NCBI RefSeq assembly: GCF_000375465.1 | Contig: NZ_AQXH01000001.1 | Location: 620,130 to 684,129 of the forward strand | Source of the DNA: Balneola vulgaris DSM 17893 | Lineage (GTDB): Bacteria > Bacteroidota > Rhodothermia > Balneolales > Balneolaceae | Direction of reading: 5' to 3' | Length of the DNA stretch: 64,000 nucleotides | Shown: positions 37,473 to 45,704 of the stretch, piece after piece | Layout of the letters: every line of letters starts with the position of its first letter | Position numbering within the stretch: position 1 is the stretch's first letter | The notes under the pieces: generated by a model | What the model saw: only the letters and a program-made list of their open reading frames with translations | The model's database searches: none | What the model was told of the DNA's origin: nothing | Program-made: the position numbers and the translations under genes

Positions 37473-38429
37473 ATGTCTGAATACCAAGCGATTCCAAGTT
37501 TCGATGATCTAAAAGTAGCACATTCTATTATACAAGATCATGCACATGTAACTCCAGTTTTAACTTCAAAGGCTGTGAATGAGCGAGCGGGCACATCCAT
37601 TTATTTTAAATGTGAAAACTTTCAGAAGGTAGGAGCCTTTAAATTTAGAGGAGCTTGTAACGCTATCTTTACACTTACAGATGAAGAAGCAACCAAAGGC
37701 GTAGCCACACATTCCTCAGGTAATCATGCACAAGCTGTAGCATTGGCTGCAAAAATAAGAGGGATAAAAGCCTATGTGGTTATGCCAAAAAATGCTCCTA
37801 AGGTTAAAGTAAACGCCGTTCAGGGCTATGGTGCAGAGGTTACATTTTGCGAACCAACATTGGAAGCTCGCGAAGGCACTCTAAATGAAGTAGTCGAGAA
37901 AACTAACGCTACCATCATCCATCCCTACAACGATAGTCGAATTGTTGCTGGACAAGGAACCTCAGCTATTGAATTTCTTGAATCTCACCCTGATTTAGAT
38001 ACTATTATAACTCCAGTGGGCGGTGGCGGATTATTAAGCGGCACTTTAATTGCAGCTAAACACATAAATCCGGCTATTAAGGTATATGGTGCTGAACCTG
38101 AAATCGCAGACGATTCTTACCGATCTCTTAAAGCTGGAAGTATACAACCTGTTTTAAGTACTGCTACTATTGCCGATGGACTTAGAACTCAGATTGGAGC
38201 CCTTCCCTTTTCAATCATCAAAGACCATGTGGATGATATCATTACTGTTTCAGAAGCTGACATTATTGAGGCTATGAGATTCATCTGGGAACGAATGAAT
38301 ATGATTATTGAAGCTTCTTGTGCGGTTCCAGTAGCGGCCGTCTTTAATCATCCAGAAAAATTTAAAGGTCAACAAGTCGGCATTATTATAACCGGTGGCA
38401 ATGTTGACCTTGGAAATTTACCATGGTAA
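37473..38429 (+). CDS. PLP-dependent threonine/serine dehydratase or serine racemase-like enzyme
   Basis: The fold-type II PLP enzyme has its Schiff-base lysine in 'KVGAFKFRGA' (Lys57), 'SSGNHAQAVA' near residue 81, and the phosphate-binding glycine loop 'GGGGLLSG' near 183. At 318 residues it has no ACT regulatory domain, so it is not the biosynthetic IlvA type. The closest families are biodegradative threonine dehydratase, serine racemase and threo-3-hydroxyaspartate ammonia-lyase, which cannot be separated by eye. It deaminates hydroxy-amino acids or interconverts serine enantiomers. It is monocistronic, with a strong terminator behind it. Confidence 0.88.
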   Translation: MSEYQAIPSFDDLKVAHSIIQDHAHVTPVLTSKAVNERAGTSIYFKCENFQKVGAFKFRGACNAIFTLTDEEATKGVATHSSGNHAQAVALAAKIRGIKAYVVMPKNAPKVKVNAVQGYGAEVTFCEPTLEAREGTLNEVVEKTNATIIHPYNDSRIVAGQGTSAIEFLESHPDLDTIITPVGGGGLLSGTLIAAKHINPAIKVYGAEPEIADDSYRSLKAGSIQPVLSTATIADGLRTQIGALPFSIIKDHVDDIITVSEADIIEAMRFIWERMNMIIEASCAVPVAAVFNHPEKFKGQQVGIIITGGNVDLGNLPW

Positions 38430-38436
38430 AAAATAA

Positions 38437-38467
38437 CAGTACCCTTTAATTATCTTAAGGGGTACTG
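38437..38467. terminator. Bidirectional terminator hairpin overlapping the end of the DUF2911 gene
   Basis: A 13-bp stem (CAGTACCCTTTAA with TTAAGGGGTACTG, one wobble) surrounds a 5-base loop. CTTTT follows on the plus strand, and TTATTTTTT on the minus strand. The hairpin contains the stop codon of the convergent DUF2911 gene. Confidence 0.85.
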
Positions 38468-39417
38468 CTTTTAAGAGAATTGATTTTAGCCTGAATGCGG
38501 TCTTTCCAACGCTGATTCGAATTCATTTTTAGAGCTTTGCTATAATGCTTAATAGCCTTCTCTTCCATTTCAGCCAATTGATAGATTTCTCCCATGTTGT
38601 AGTGGGTTCTCCATTCGTCACCAAATTTATCGCCCATTTCTTCGGCTAATTCCAAACCTGCTGCATTCTCGCCTGTAGCCAGTAACAACTTCGACTTCAT
38701 GGTCATGGTTTGAACATTTTTTTCCATCTGCATAGCACGATCGGCCCATGCTAAGCCTTTTTCCATCTTATAACTATTGTTCAGAGTATACTCCGCACCT
38801 TGGTACCATCCATGCCATGAAAAGGCGGCTAAGCTTCTCAATTGATTTTCTATATGAGCAAAGGTCTGCTCCTTCGGTATTTCAACGCGGAATGGTATTT
38901 TCTTATGTGCCCATTTAAGTGCGATATCAACCGAGGAAGCGGTATAGTTATCGAATGAAAACTTCATCCACTCATATTTACTATCCATATCTTTGGGTTC
39001 TACACGGATTCTAAGGGCATCTTCACTTTCATCGTAAAAGAAACTACCCCATCCTTCTGTAAAGTGAGAGAAAATAAGTACCCATTCATTTTCGCTTGGA
39101 ATGGTATGAAGGGCATAGCTTCCTGCAGCAATCGGTTCTCCATTAATCAATACATCATCACTAAAAGAGACTATAGTATTCTCATTTGCTCCGGTACGCC
39201 AGATTCTTCCATATGGCACTAAGTCGCCCCAAACCTTGCGCCCTTTTACCGCTACTGAGCTATACTCAAAACTAATTTTGGTGTAACCAATAGTTATACT
39301 TCTTGTTTCTTTAGGACTCACTTTTGGCAAATCAAGCGATACTGGTAATTGCGCAAATGAAGGACTTGCTAATAGTAACACCAGAAACACTGGTAGTAGA
39401 TATATTTTTTTATTCAT
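38455..39417 (-). CDS. DUF2911 domain protein with C-terminal TPR
   Basis: The protein, 320 residues from the ATG at 39417, has a signal peptide ending near 'ASPSFAQ'. A DUF2911 domain at about residues 30-180 is recognised by 'RSITIGYTKISFEYSSVAVKG', 'LVPYGRIWRTGANENT' and 'AGSYALHTIPSENEWVLIF'. The C-terminal 110 residues are helical with TPR-like spacing ('RTHYNMGEIYQLAEMEEKA'). The function of DUF2911 is unknown; many are exported in Bacteroidota. A second possible ATG lies 12 bases upstream. Extending further would overlap the divergent repeat-protein gene, so I chose the start that opens the signal peptide. Confidence 0.82.
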   Translation of the reverse strand: MNKKIYLLPVFLVLLLASPSFAQLPVSLDLPKVSPKETRSITIGYTKISFEYSSVAVKGRKVWGDLVPYGRIWRTGANENTIVSFSDDVLINGEPIAAGSYALHTIPSENEWVLIFSHFTEGWGSFFYDESEDALRIRVEPKDMDSKYEWMKFSFDNYTASSVDIALKWAHKKIPFRVEIPKEQTFAHIENQLRSLAAFSWHGWYQGAEYTLNNSYKMEKGLAWADRAMQMEKNVQTMTMKSKLLLATGENAAGLELAEEMGDKFGDEWRTHYNMGEIYQLAEMEEKAIKHYSKALKMNSNQRWKDRIQAKINSLKSSTP

Positions 39418-39552
39418 AGCAATACTCATAGTTGAATCGTTAGTTATTTTGAAGATGTCATCTTCTATTGTAATAGATTTTATGATGAATATCCTATCTG
39501 ATTTGAAACATATTGTTCCATCTAGTCGTCTTTCAAGAAAATTTTTAGGCAT

Positions 39553-40374
39553 ATGGCACACCGTAGATATAAACCATCCAAACATAATGAACCTGACTTC
39601 GACTTGGATCTTTACTTAGAAGAACAAGCAAGACAAGGCGACTTCGATCATACTTATGCTTCACAAGATGAATTCGAAGAACCTACTACCAAACGGAATC
39701 TTATTGCAATGGGTCTATTTTTAGTTATCCCTGCAGTTTGGTTTTTTAGTACACTATTTGGGGTAAATGAAGAGGCGATCCCGACTCGATTTACTACCGC
39801 CCAAGCTCCTACAATTAATATTGAAATTCCCGACATAGAAATTCCAGATATCGAAATACCTTCTATTTCATTTCCTGCCGAGTTTGCTACTCAAACCACT
39901 TCAAATCTAAATATCAGCTATACAGAATATCTTGAGGCCCTGAATGAACTAGGTTATCTCGATGATTTTGGTAGCAGTTCAAGTCTTCGTTTATACAATA
40001 ATAGCGTACCTGTTGATTATATAGACCGTTTAGGGAAAGCAGGATTACTTAGTACATTTGGAAGCAGCTCCATTTCTATGCTTTATCAAAATGAAATTCC
40101 ACTAAGTTTTTTATCTGAACTAAAAGAGGCAAATTTATTAGATAATTTTGGTGGATCATCCATAATAAGGCTATACAGAAATGAAGTACCTGTTAGTTAT
40201 TTATCAGAAGCTCAAGAAGCTGGGGTTTTAAATCAATTTGGCAGTTCATCACTTTCACAACTTTATAGAAACGATGTACCTGTTTCATACCTCCTTACAC
40301 TAAGAGAAAAGGGACTTTTACCAAATATGTCTTCTTCATCCATAATTGCAGCATATAAGTTAGACGGAAATTAA
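39553..40374 (+). CDS. Single-pass membrane protein with five 30-residue repeats (copy A)
   Basis: I do not recognise a named family for the 273-residue protein. The first 47 residues are charged and cytoplasmic in character, with 'DFDLDLYLEEQ' at 15-25. A basic 'TKRN' (46-49) precedes one hydrophobic segment at about 50-67. A linker with a five-residue cycle (IEIPD repeated) spans about 88-106. Residues 121-270 are five units of exactly 30 residues, each of the form 'P.SYL..L.EAG.L..FGSSS...LYRN.V'. The topology is probably N-inside with the repeats outside. It lies 1 base before a paralogue with the same plan (40376) and diverges from the DUF2911 gene. No signal peptidase site is evident, so the first segment is likely an anchor. 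Confidence 0.8.
   Translation: MAHRRYKPSKHNEPDFDLDLYLEEQARQGDFDHTYASQDEFEEPTTKRNLIAMGLFLVIPAVWFFSTLFGVNEEAIPTRFTTAQAPTINIEIPDIEIPDIEIPSISFPAEFATQTTSNLNISYTEYLEALNELGYLDDFGSSSSLRLYNNSVPVDYIDRLGKAGLLSTFGSSSISMLYQNEIPLSFLSELKEANLLDNFGGSSIIRLYRNEVPVSYLSEAQEAGVLNQFGSSSLSQLYRNDVPVSYLLTLREKGLLPNMSSSSIIAAYKLDGN
39913..40371 (+). repeat. Five in-frame 90-bp repeats in copy A
   Basis: The encoded units start at residues 121, 151, 181, 211 and 241, each 30 residues long. Conserved positions are V-P-x-S/D-Y/F-I/L near the start, G/A-x-L near 14-16, F-G-S-S-S at 19-23 and L-Y-x-N at 27-30. Copies differ substantially at the DNA level, so the array is old or under codon-level drift. Confidence 0.85.
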
Positions 40375-40375
40375 A

Positions 40376-41353
40376 ATGGCTAATCAACGCTTTAAAAATG
40401 ATCTAAAAAAAAACGATTCAGATTTCGATTTAGATTCCTATATCGAAGAGCAATCTCACCCGGCATCTGAGAATCTATTTGATGAAGCTGAAATTGAAAA
40501 GCAACCAAGCACAAAGAGAAATATCATTGCATTAGCACTCTTTGTATTGCTACCAGCCTTTTGGTTTTTTAATAGTGATCCATTTTCCGTATTCGGCGAC
40601 GACACCAATACAATTGCTGGCAGTGGGCAAAATATGATTGCTCCACCACCTCCTCCACCACCCATCCCAAGTGTAGATATTCCACAGTTTAATACCTCTG
40701 GTGAAGCTATTTCCTCAAGTTATCTGGACTATCTCCGTGAAGCTACCGATAAAGGCTACACCAACTATTTCTCAAATACTGGTATTCAAACACTATATAA
40801 TTCTGGGGTTCCACTTTCTTATCTGGGTGAAATTGAAGAAGGTGGTTATTTGGATAATTTTTCCTATTCAGCGGTTATAGGACTGTACTCAGGTGGGGTT
40901 CCTGTTGCTTATCTAACGCAGTTTCAAGATGCAGGTATACTAGATACATTCAGCTATTCTGCCATTATTGGTTTTTACAATGGAGGAGTTACCACAAGTT
41001 ATATCAACCAATTCCAGGAATCTGGTTATATGGATCGGTACTCCTACTCGGCCATCATTGGGTTCTATAATGGTGGAGTTACTACCGGTTATTTAGATAC
41101 TATGAATGAGGCTGGTTATCTAGACACCTTTTCATATTCTGCCATTATCGGATTGTACAATGGCGGGGTAACTACTAGCTATCTAGATGATTTAAAAGAG
41201 GCTGAATATTTAGATAGATTTTCATTTTCATCCATCATTGGCATGTATAATGCTGGCGTTCCTGTAAGTTTCATTAAGGCACTTGATGAACGCGATATAT
41301 TAGATGATATGAGCTTCACTGATATCATCATGGCTTATACCACCGATAATTAA
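40376..41353 (+). CDS. Single-pass membrane protein with seven 30-residue repeats (copy B)
   Basis: The 325-residue paralogue has the same layout as copy A. 'DFDLDSYIEEQ' lies at 16-26, 'TKRN' at 46-49 and one membrane segment at about 50-66. A linker carries a run of seven prolines (about 90-96), and a repeat domain spans residues 111-322. The best-formed units read 'GVTTSYLDDLKEAEYLDRF' followed by 'SYSAIIG.YNG'. The first unit is divergent and slightly longer. The final repeat ends a few residues before the stop, so the protein has almost no C-terminal tail. Its stop codon overlaps the stop of the convergent ABC exporter. The start lies 1 base after the stop of copy A, so the pair is surely co-transcribed. 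Confidence 0.82.
   Translation: MANQRFKNDLKKNDSDFDLDSYIEEQSHPASENLFDEAEIEKQPSTKRNIIALALFVLLPAFWFFNSDPFSVFGDDTNTIAGSGQNMIAPPPPPPPIPSVDIPQFNTSGEAISSSYLDYLREATDKGYTNYFSNTGIQTLYNSGVPLSYLGEIEEGGYLDNFSYSAVIGLYSGGVPVAYLTQFQDAGILDTFSYSAIIGFYNGGVTTSYINQFQESGYMDRYSYSAIIGFYNGGVTTGYLDTMNEAGYLDTFSYSAIIGLYNGGVTTSYLDDLKEAEYLDRFSFSSIIGMYNAGVPVSFIKALDERDILDDMSFTDIIMAYTTDN
40805..41341 (+). repeat. Six regular 90-bp repeats in copy B
   Basis: Units begin with GV at residues 144, 174, 204, 234, 264 and 294. The central three are almost identical as protein (S-Y-S-A-I-I-G then Y-N-G-G-V-T-T) yet use different codons, for example SAIIG written tctgccattattggt, tcggccatcattggg and tctgccattatcgga. Confidence 0.88.
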
Positions 41354-43143
41354 TGTACGTTGTTCAAATCTCGAAACTGTAACTCATAAAGGTGGCTGTA
41401 CAGGCCACCGAGTTGTAGTAACTCTTGATGCCCACCCTTTTCAATAATCTTTCCTTTATCTAATACTAAAATGGTATCCGCATTTTGAATGGTTGATAAG
41501 CGATGAGCAATAACAAAAGTAGTTCGGTTGTGCATTAATCGGTTTAAAGCTTCCTGAACTAATGATTCTGATTCCGAATCCAGCGATGATGTAGCTTCAT
41601 CTAATAGTAGGATCTTCGGGTTTTTTAAGATCGCTCGCGCTATCGCAACACGTTGACGCTGCCCACCACTTAACTTTACGCCCTTTTCACCAATTAAAGA
41701 ATCATAGCCATCGGGCATCTCCTGAATAAAATCATGTGCATTAGCAGCTTTAGCAGCCGCTTCAATTTCCTGATCGGTAGCTTCTAAATTACCATATCGA
41801 ATATTGTCTTTAATAGAAGTACTAAATAGGTGAACCTCTTGCGGCACCATCGACAAATGTTCTCGATATCCTTTTACTTTAAGTTTAGAAATTGAATTTC
41901 CATCAAGCTTGATGTCTCCATCTTGGATGTCATAAAATCGAGGAATTAAGTGAAGTAAGGTTGTTTTACCAGCACCGCTTGGTCCTACTAATGCGATGGT
42001 CTCTCCAGCTTTCGCATGAAACGATATATTCTTTAGAATGGGGCGATTGGGTTCATATTCGAATGAAACCTTTTGAAATTCTATTTCACCTTCAACATTC
42101 TGAACATCTTTAGCACCGGGAACATCTTGAATCTCAGGAACTTCCTCCAAAAGCTCAAAAATTCGTTCTGATGCCCCAGCAGCTGAATTAACTGCGGTAT
42201 ATAAACGAGATGTTTGACTTATAGATCGAGAGATATTCAAGGCATAGAATATAAAAGCTACTAAATCACCTGCAGTTAACCTTCCTTCTAAAACTTCTTT
42301 TCCACCATACCAAAAGATCACTACGAGTGTAGCCATAAATAAAATCCCTACGCCCGACCAGAACAATTCGCTCAATACTACTTTCTTTCGAACGGTAGTA
42401 AACAATCGTTCAATAGCAGAGTTATACCTCTCTACTTCAAAGTCTTCTCTAACAAATGCTTTTACTAGCCGAACAGCCCCCAGTGCATCTTCAGCTACCG
42501 CAGTTGAATCGGCGAGATCATCTTGGATTCCTCGAGACAGCTTCCGAATCTTTTGCCCAAAATATCGTGTGGCAATGGTTACAAATGGTACAGTTACAAA
42601 AATGACTAAGCTTAATCGCCAGTTTAAGGCAACCATCAAAGACACAGATCCTATTAAAGAAAATGAGATGGTAAGTAATTGAGGTAGAGAATCTGTTAAG
42701 GCCGTGCGAATTGATCCAACATCATTAGTAAGTCGCGAAGTAATTTCACCCAATCTCCGATCTGCGAAAAACCTAAACCCTAATGTGTGAAGATGACCAT
42801 ATACTTTTTTTCTCAGATCAGTTACTACACGTTCGCCTACCCACTCTAAATAATAGTTACCTAAGAAGCCAAATAGTGCCTGAAGGGTAAATAGAAGAAT
42901 CAAACCCATGGCTAAGGTATTCAATAGAGAGGCGTCTCCTTTATCGAATACAGCATCTAATAATGCTCTAAGACCTAGAGGTACTGTTAACCAAATAGCC
43001 GAGGCTATTAATACAACAACTGTAGCAAAATAAAACTTTGCTCTGTAAGGCTTACTCAGAGCAAAAATCTTAATCATTGTATCTTTAAGTGACGATATAG
43101 ATGGTTTAGTATCTGCTTTTATATTTTTCTCTTTTTCTGCCAT
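41350..43143 (-). CDS. ABC exporter, MsbA-like half-transporter
   Basis: The 597-residue protein fuses a six-helix exporter membrane domain (about residues 25-330) to an ATPase domain. Walker A is 'GPSGAGKTT' near residue 383, the signature is 'LSGGQRQRVAIARAIL' near 488, Walker B is 'ILLLDEATSSLD' and the H-loop is 'AHRLSTI'. It would work as a homodimer exporting lipids or hydrophobic compounds. The MsbA-like label rests on length and general similarity, and lipid A flipping is one possibility. Its stop overlaps the end of the convergent repeat-protein gene, leaving no terminator between them. It is divergent from the NfeD/SPFH operon. Confidence 0.92.
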   Translation of the reverse strand: MAEKEKNIKADTKPSISSLKDTMIKIFALSKPYRAKFYFATVVVLIASAIWLTVPLGLRALLDAVFDKGDASLLNTLAMGLILLFTLQALFGFLGNYYLEWVGERVVTDLRKKVYGHLHTLGFRFFADRRLGEITSRLTNDVGSIRTALTDSLPQLLTISFSLIGSVSLMVALNWRLSLVIFVTVPFVTIATRYFGQKIRKLSRGIQDDLADSTAVAEDALGAVRLVKAFVREDFEVERYNSAIERLFTTVRKKVVLSELFWSGVGILFMATLVVIFWYGGKEVLEGRLTAGDLVAFIFYALNISRSISQTSRLYTAVNSAAGASERIFELLEEVPEIQDVPGAKDVQNVEGEIEFQKVSFEYEPNRPILKNISFHAKAGETIALVGPSGAGKTTLLHLIPRFYDIQDGDIKLDGNSISKLKVKGYREHLSMVPQEVHLFSTSIKDNIRYGNLEATDQEIEAAAKAANAHDFIQEMPDGYDSLIGEKGVKLSGGQRQRVAIARAILKNPKILLLDEATSSLDSESESLVQEALNRLMHNRTTFVIAHRLSTIQNADTILVLDKGKIIEKGGHQELLQLGGLYSHLYELQFRDLNNVH

Positions 43144-43295
43144 CTATCATCTAATGGGCCATTTCATAAAACAGCCTATCTCCCAATTGTTTATTTATGA
43201 GCGACATAAATATGGTGAAAATGTATGTAAGTAAAATGAGCTTTTTTGCACTCAATTATGTATCTACTAAGAGGAGTTAAATTCATCATAATATT

Positions 43296-43796
43296 ATGGA
43301 TATTGAGTTAATCACTTGGATTTTTATTGGTGGAGGTCTGAGCCTAATGCTACTTGAATTGCTCATACCATCTGGGATGGCCTTCTTACTAGGGTTAAGC
43401 GGTGTGTTAGTTGGTTTGGTTCAACTGCTTGGATTTTTTGAAGATCCTGTAAATGCGGTAATGGCTTGGTTATTCACATCCGTCGCACTTACCATCGCGG
43501 TTCGACCTGTTATAAAAAAATATTTTCAAGGTGAGACCTCTTTTAAGTTCGCCGATGAAGACTTCGAAGCCATGGATCAAATTGTAGAGGTTGTTGAACC
43601 ACTTAATGATTCTACAAATGAAGGTAGAATTCGATTTCAAGGCATCTCATGGCAAGCTCGAACAATTGACGGAGAGGTTCCTGTGGGCGCACAAGTTCGC
43701 ATTAAATATCGCGACAATACAACTTGGATTGTTGAGCCTGTAACACCTATTTCACCCACTTCAAATCAACAATTAAAACAATCAAACGAGGAATAA
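43296..43796 (+). CDS. NfeD-family membrane protein (short form)
   Basis: The 166-residue protein has two or three membrane segments in the first 75 residues ('WIFIGGGLSLMLLELLIPSG' and following). A C-terminal OB-fold-like domain carries 'GRIRFQGISWQARTID' and 'VGAQVRIKYRDNTTW', typical of NfeD. It lacks the ClpP-like protease domain of long NfeD proteins. NfeD partners of this type are encoded beside SPFH/stomatin proteins and are thought to act with them on membrane protein quality or microdomains. Here two SPFH genes follow at 1 and 2 bases. Confidence 0.9.
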   Translation: MDIELITWIFIGGGLSLMLLELLIPSGMAFLLGLSGVLVGLVQLLGFFEDPVNAVMAWLFTSVALTIAVRPVIKKYFQGETSFKFADEDFEAMDQIVEVVEPLNDSTNEGRIRFQGISWQARTIDGEVPVGAQVRIKYRDNTTWIVEPVTPISPTSNQQLKQSNEE

Positions 43797-43797
43797 T

Positions 43798-44733
43798 ATG
43801 TTCTGGACTCCAATACTTATTGGTCTAGTTGTCTTATACTTTATTCTTACACGTCTATTCATCATCGTAGAGATGCGAGAAGAGGTAATTCAAGAGCGAC
43901 TAGGTAAATTTAAAAAGAACCTAAAACCGGGTTTTCATTTTCTTGTTCCTTTTGTGGACCGCCCCGCCTACCGTCGAGAAATGCGTGAACAGGTGCTAGA
44001 TGTACCGAGCCAAACTTGTATCACAAAAGATAACATTGAGGTTGCTGTAGATGGTTTAGTGTATATCAAAGTGATGGATGCGTACAAAGCTAGTTATGGT
44101 ATTTCAAACTACCAGGCAGCGGCCATCAACCTTGCGCAAACCACTATGCGAAGTGAAGTAGGTAAAATCACCTTAGATGACACCTTTTCGGAACGTGAGA
44201 AGATGAATGAAAATATCGTTCGTGAAATTGATAAAGCAGCCGATCCTTGGGGTATTAAAGTTCTTCGATACGAGATTAAAAATATTCGTCCATCGAATGA
44301 AATTGTAGATACCATGGAAAAGCAAATGGAAGCAGAACGTGAAAAACGTGCTGAAATCACACATTCTGAAGGATTTAGACAAGCTCGAATTAATGAATCG
44401 GAAGGTGAACAACGTAGCCAAGTATTATTATCTGAAGGGGCTCGACAGAAAAGAATTAATGAGGCAGTTGGTAAAGCCAAAGAAATTGAATTAATAGCCA
44501 CTGCTACTGCAAATGGTATCAATAGAATTGCTGAAGCAATGAAAAAACCAGGTGGTGAATTAGCGGTGAAAACCAAACTTGTTGAGCAATACATAAATCA
44601 GTTTGGCCAAATTCTTAAACAAAGTAATATCTCAGTTCTTCCTACTGAAACCGCCAACTTGAAGACCTTTTTTGAAGGGGTTGGTAAAGTAAGTGACCAC
44701 ACAAAAAGTAATGAATCTAAAGAGGGTAAGTAG
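43798..44733 (+). CDS. SPFH/stomatin-like (paraslipin) membrane protein 1
   Basis: The 311-residue protein has an N-terminal hydrophobic hairpin (about residues 3-22). An SPFH domain follows, with 'VIQERLGKFKKNLKPGFHFL' and 'YRREMREQVLDVPSQTCITK'. A long charged coiled coil rich in E-A-x-G repeats ('SEGEQRSQVLLSEGARQKR') comes next, then a short tail. SPFH proteins assemble into large membrane rings. It begins 1 base after nfeD and precedes a paralogue, so the three form one operon. The role is probably scaffold or protease regulator; the partner protease is not in the window. Confidence 0.9.
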   Translation: MFWTPILIGLVVLYFILTRLFIIVEMREEVIQERLGKFKKNLKPGFHFLVPFVDRPAYRREMREQVLDVPSQTCITKDNIEVAVDGLVYIKVMDAYKASYGISNYQAAAINLAQTTMRSEVGKITLDDTFSEREKMNENIVREIDKAADPWGIKVLRYEIKNIRPSNEIVDTMEKQMEAEREKRAEITHSEGFRQARINESEGEQRSQVLLSEGARQKRINEAVGKAKEIELIATATANGINRIAEAMKKPGGELAVKTKLVEQYINQFGQILKQSNISVLPTETANLKTFFEGVGKVSDHTKSNESKEGK

Positions 44734-44735
44734 TT

Positions 44736-45692
44736 ATGGAAGTCATTGAAATCATGGAATTGGTTAGCCAAGCTTTAGTTGGCTTATTTGCATTATATCT
44801 CATTTTTAAAGTGATAAAGTCACTACGACTCGTGCCTAACCAATATGCCTACATCGTAGAACGCCTTGGTAATTACCATAAAACGCTTGGGCCAGGTTTC
44901 CACGCTCTTGTGCCCTTTGTAGATAAAGTGGTGTACAAGCAAGATTTGCGTGAGGAAACGATAGAAGTTGAACCTCAAGAATGTTTCACTAAAGATAACG
45001 TTAAAGTTGAAGTAGATGGTGTTATCTACCTCAGTGTTATGGATCCAGTGAATGCCAGTTACGGAGTAACGAATTACCGATATGCCGCTATTCAACTAGC
45101 TCAAACAACCACTCGTTCAGTAATCGGTTTAATGGATCTAGATCAAACGTTCGAAGAACGCGCTTTTATGAGTAAAGAGGTAGTTAAAGTGCTCAGTGAA
45201 ATGGAAATTCCGTGGGGAATCAAGGTTCACCGATATGAAATCAAGAATATTTTAACTCCAAGAACAGTTCAAAATGCCATGGAAAGGCAAATGACTGCAG
45301 AACGTGATAGACGTGCTGTAATTGCGAAATCTGAAGGGGTTAAAGGCTCTAAAGTAAATGATGCAGAAGGTATAAAAGCTGAAATTGTGAATATTTCGGA
45401 GGCTGAAATGCAGCGCCAGATCAATGAAGCTGAAGGACAGGCTAAAGAGATTGAAGCTATTGCTGAAGCAACGGCTATATCCATCGAAAAAATAGCTGAA
45501 GCATTATCTCAACCAATGGGTACAGAAGCCATGAAATTAAGGCTTTCAGAAAAATACTTGAATACCCTAGAAGGCTTAGGTCGTAATCAAAATGATATCA
45601 TCTTACCAAAAGATATCTCAAGTTATGACGCCGTAATGGAAGGTCTATCCTTGGATGAGTTTAAACTAACGGCTAAGAAAAAAACCACCTAG
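44736..45692 (+). CDS. SPFH/stomatin-like (paraslipin) membrane protein 2
   Basis: This is a paralogue of the preceding gene, 318 residues. The membrane segment is near residues 9-25, the SPFH core contains 'YAYIVERLGNYHKTLGPGF' and 'REETIEVEPQECFTKDNVKV', and the coiled coil contains 'RDRRAVIAKSEGVKGSKVND'. The two copies align throughout but differ in the N-terminus and tail. They could co-assemble as a hetero-oligomer, as HflK/HflC do. It starts 2 bases after its neighbour. The gene ends 12 bases before a convergent peptidase gene with no visible terminator. Confidence 0.9.
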   Translation: MEVIEIMELVSQALVGLFALYLIFKVIKSLRLVPNQYAYIVERLGNYHKTLGPGFHALVPFVDKVVYKQDLREETIEVEPQECFTKDNVKVEVDGVIYLSVMDPVNASYGVTNYRYAAIQLAQTTTRSVIGLMDLDQTFEERAFMSKEVVKVLSEMEIPWGIKVHRYEIKNILTPRTVQNAMERQMTAERDRRAVIAKSEGVKGSKVNDAEGIKAEIVNISEAEMQRQINEAEGQAKEIEAIAEATAISIEKIAEALSQPMGTEAMKLRLSEKYLNTLEGLGRNQNDIILPKDISSYDAVMEGLSLDEFKLTAKKKTT

Positions 45693-45704
45693 ACTCATTT
45701 AGTA

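Noticed and set aside
40456..40665. Glycine-rich minus-strand frame (MGGGGGGGAI) opposite repeat copy B
   Set aside because: The glycines are simply the complement of the proline run in copy B.
39913..41341. CRISPR array suggested by regular 90-bp spacing
   Set aside because: The repeats are in frame, encode protein and have no constant short direct repeat separated by unique spacers.
44109..44594. 161-residue minus-strand frame opposite the first SPFH gene
   Set aside because: It is antisense to a well-supported coding region and has serine-rich low-complexity composition typical of antisense frames.
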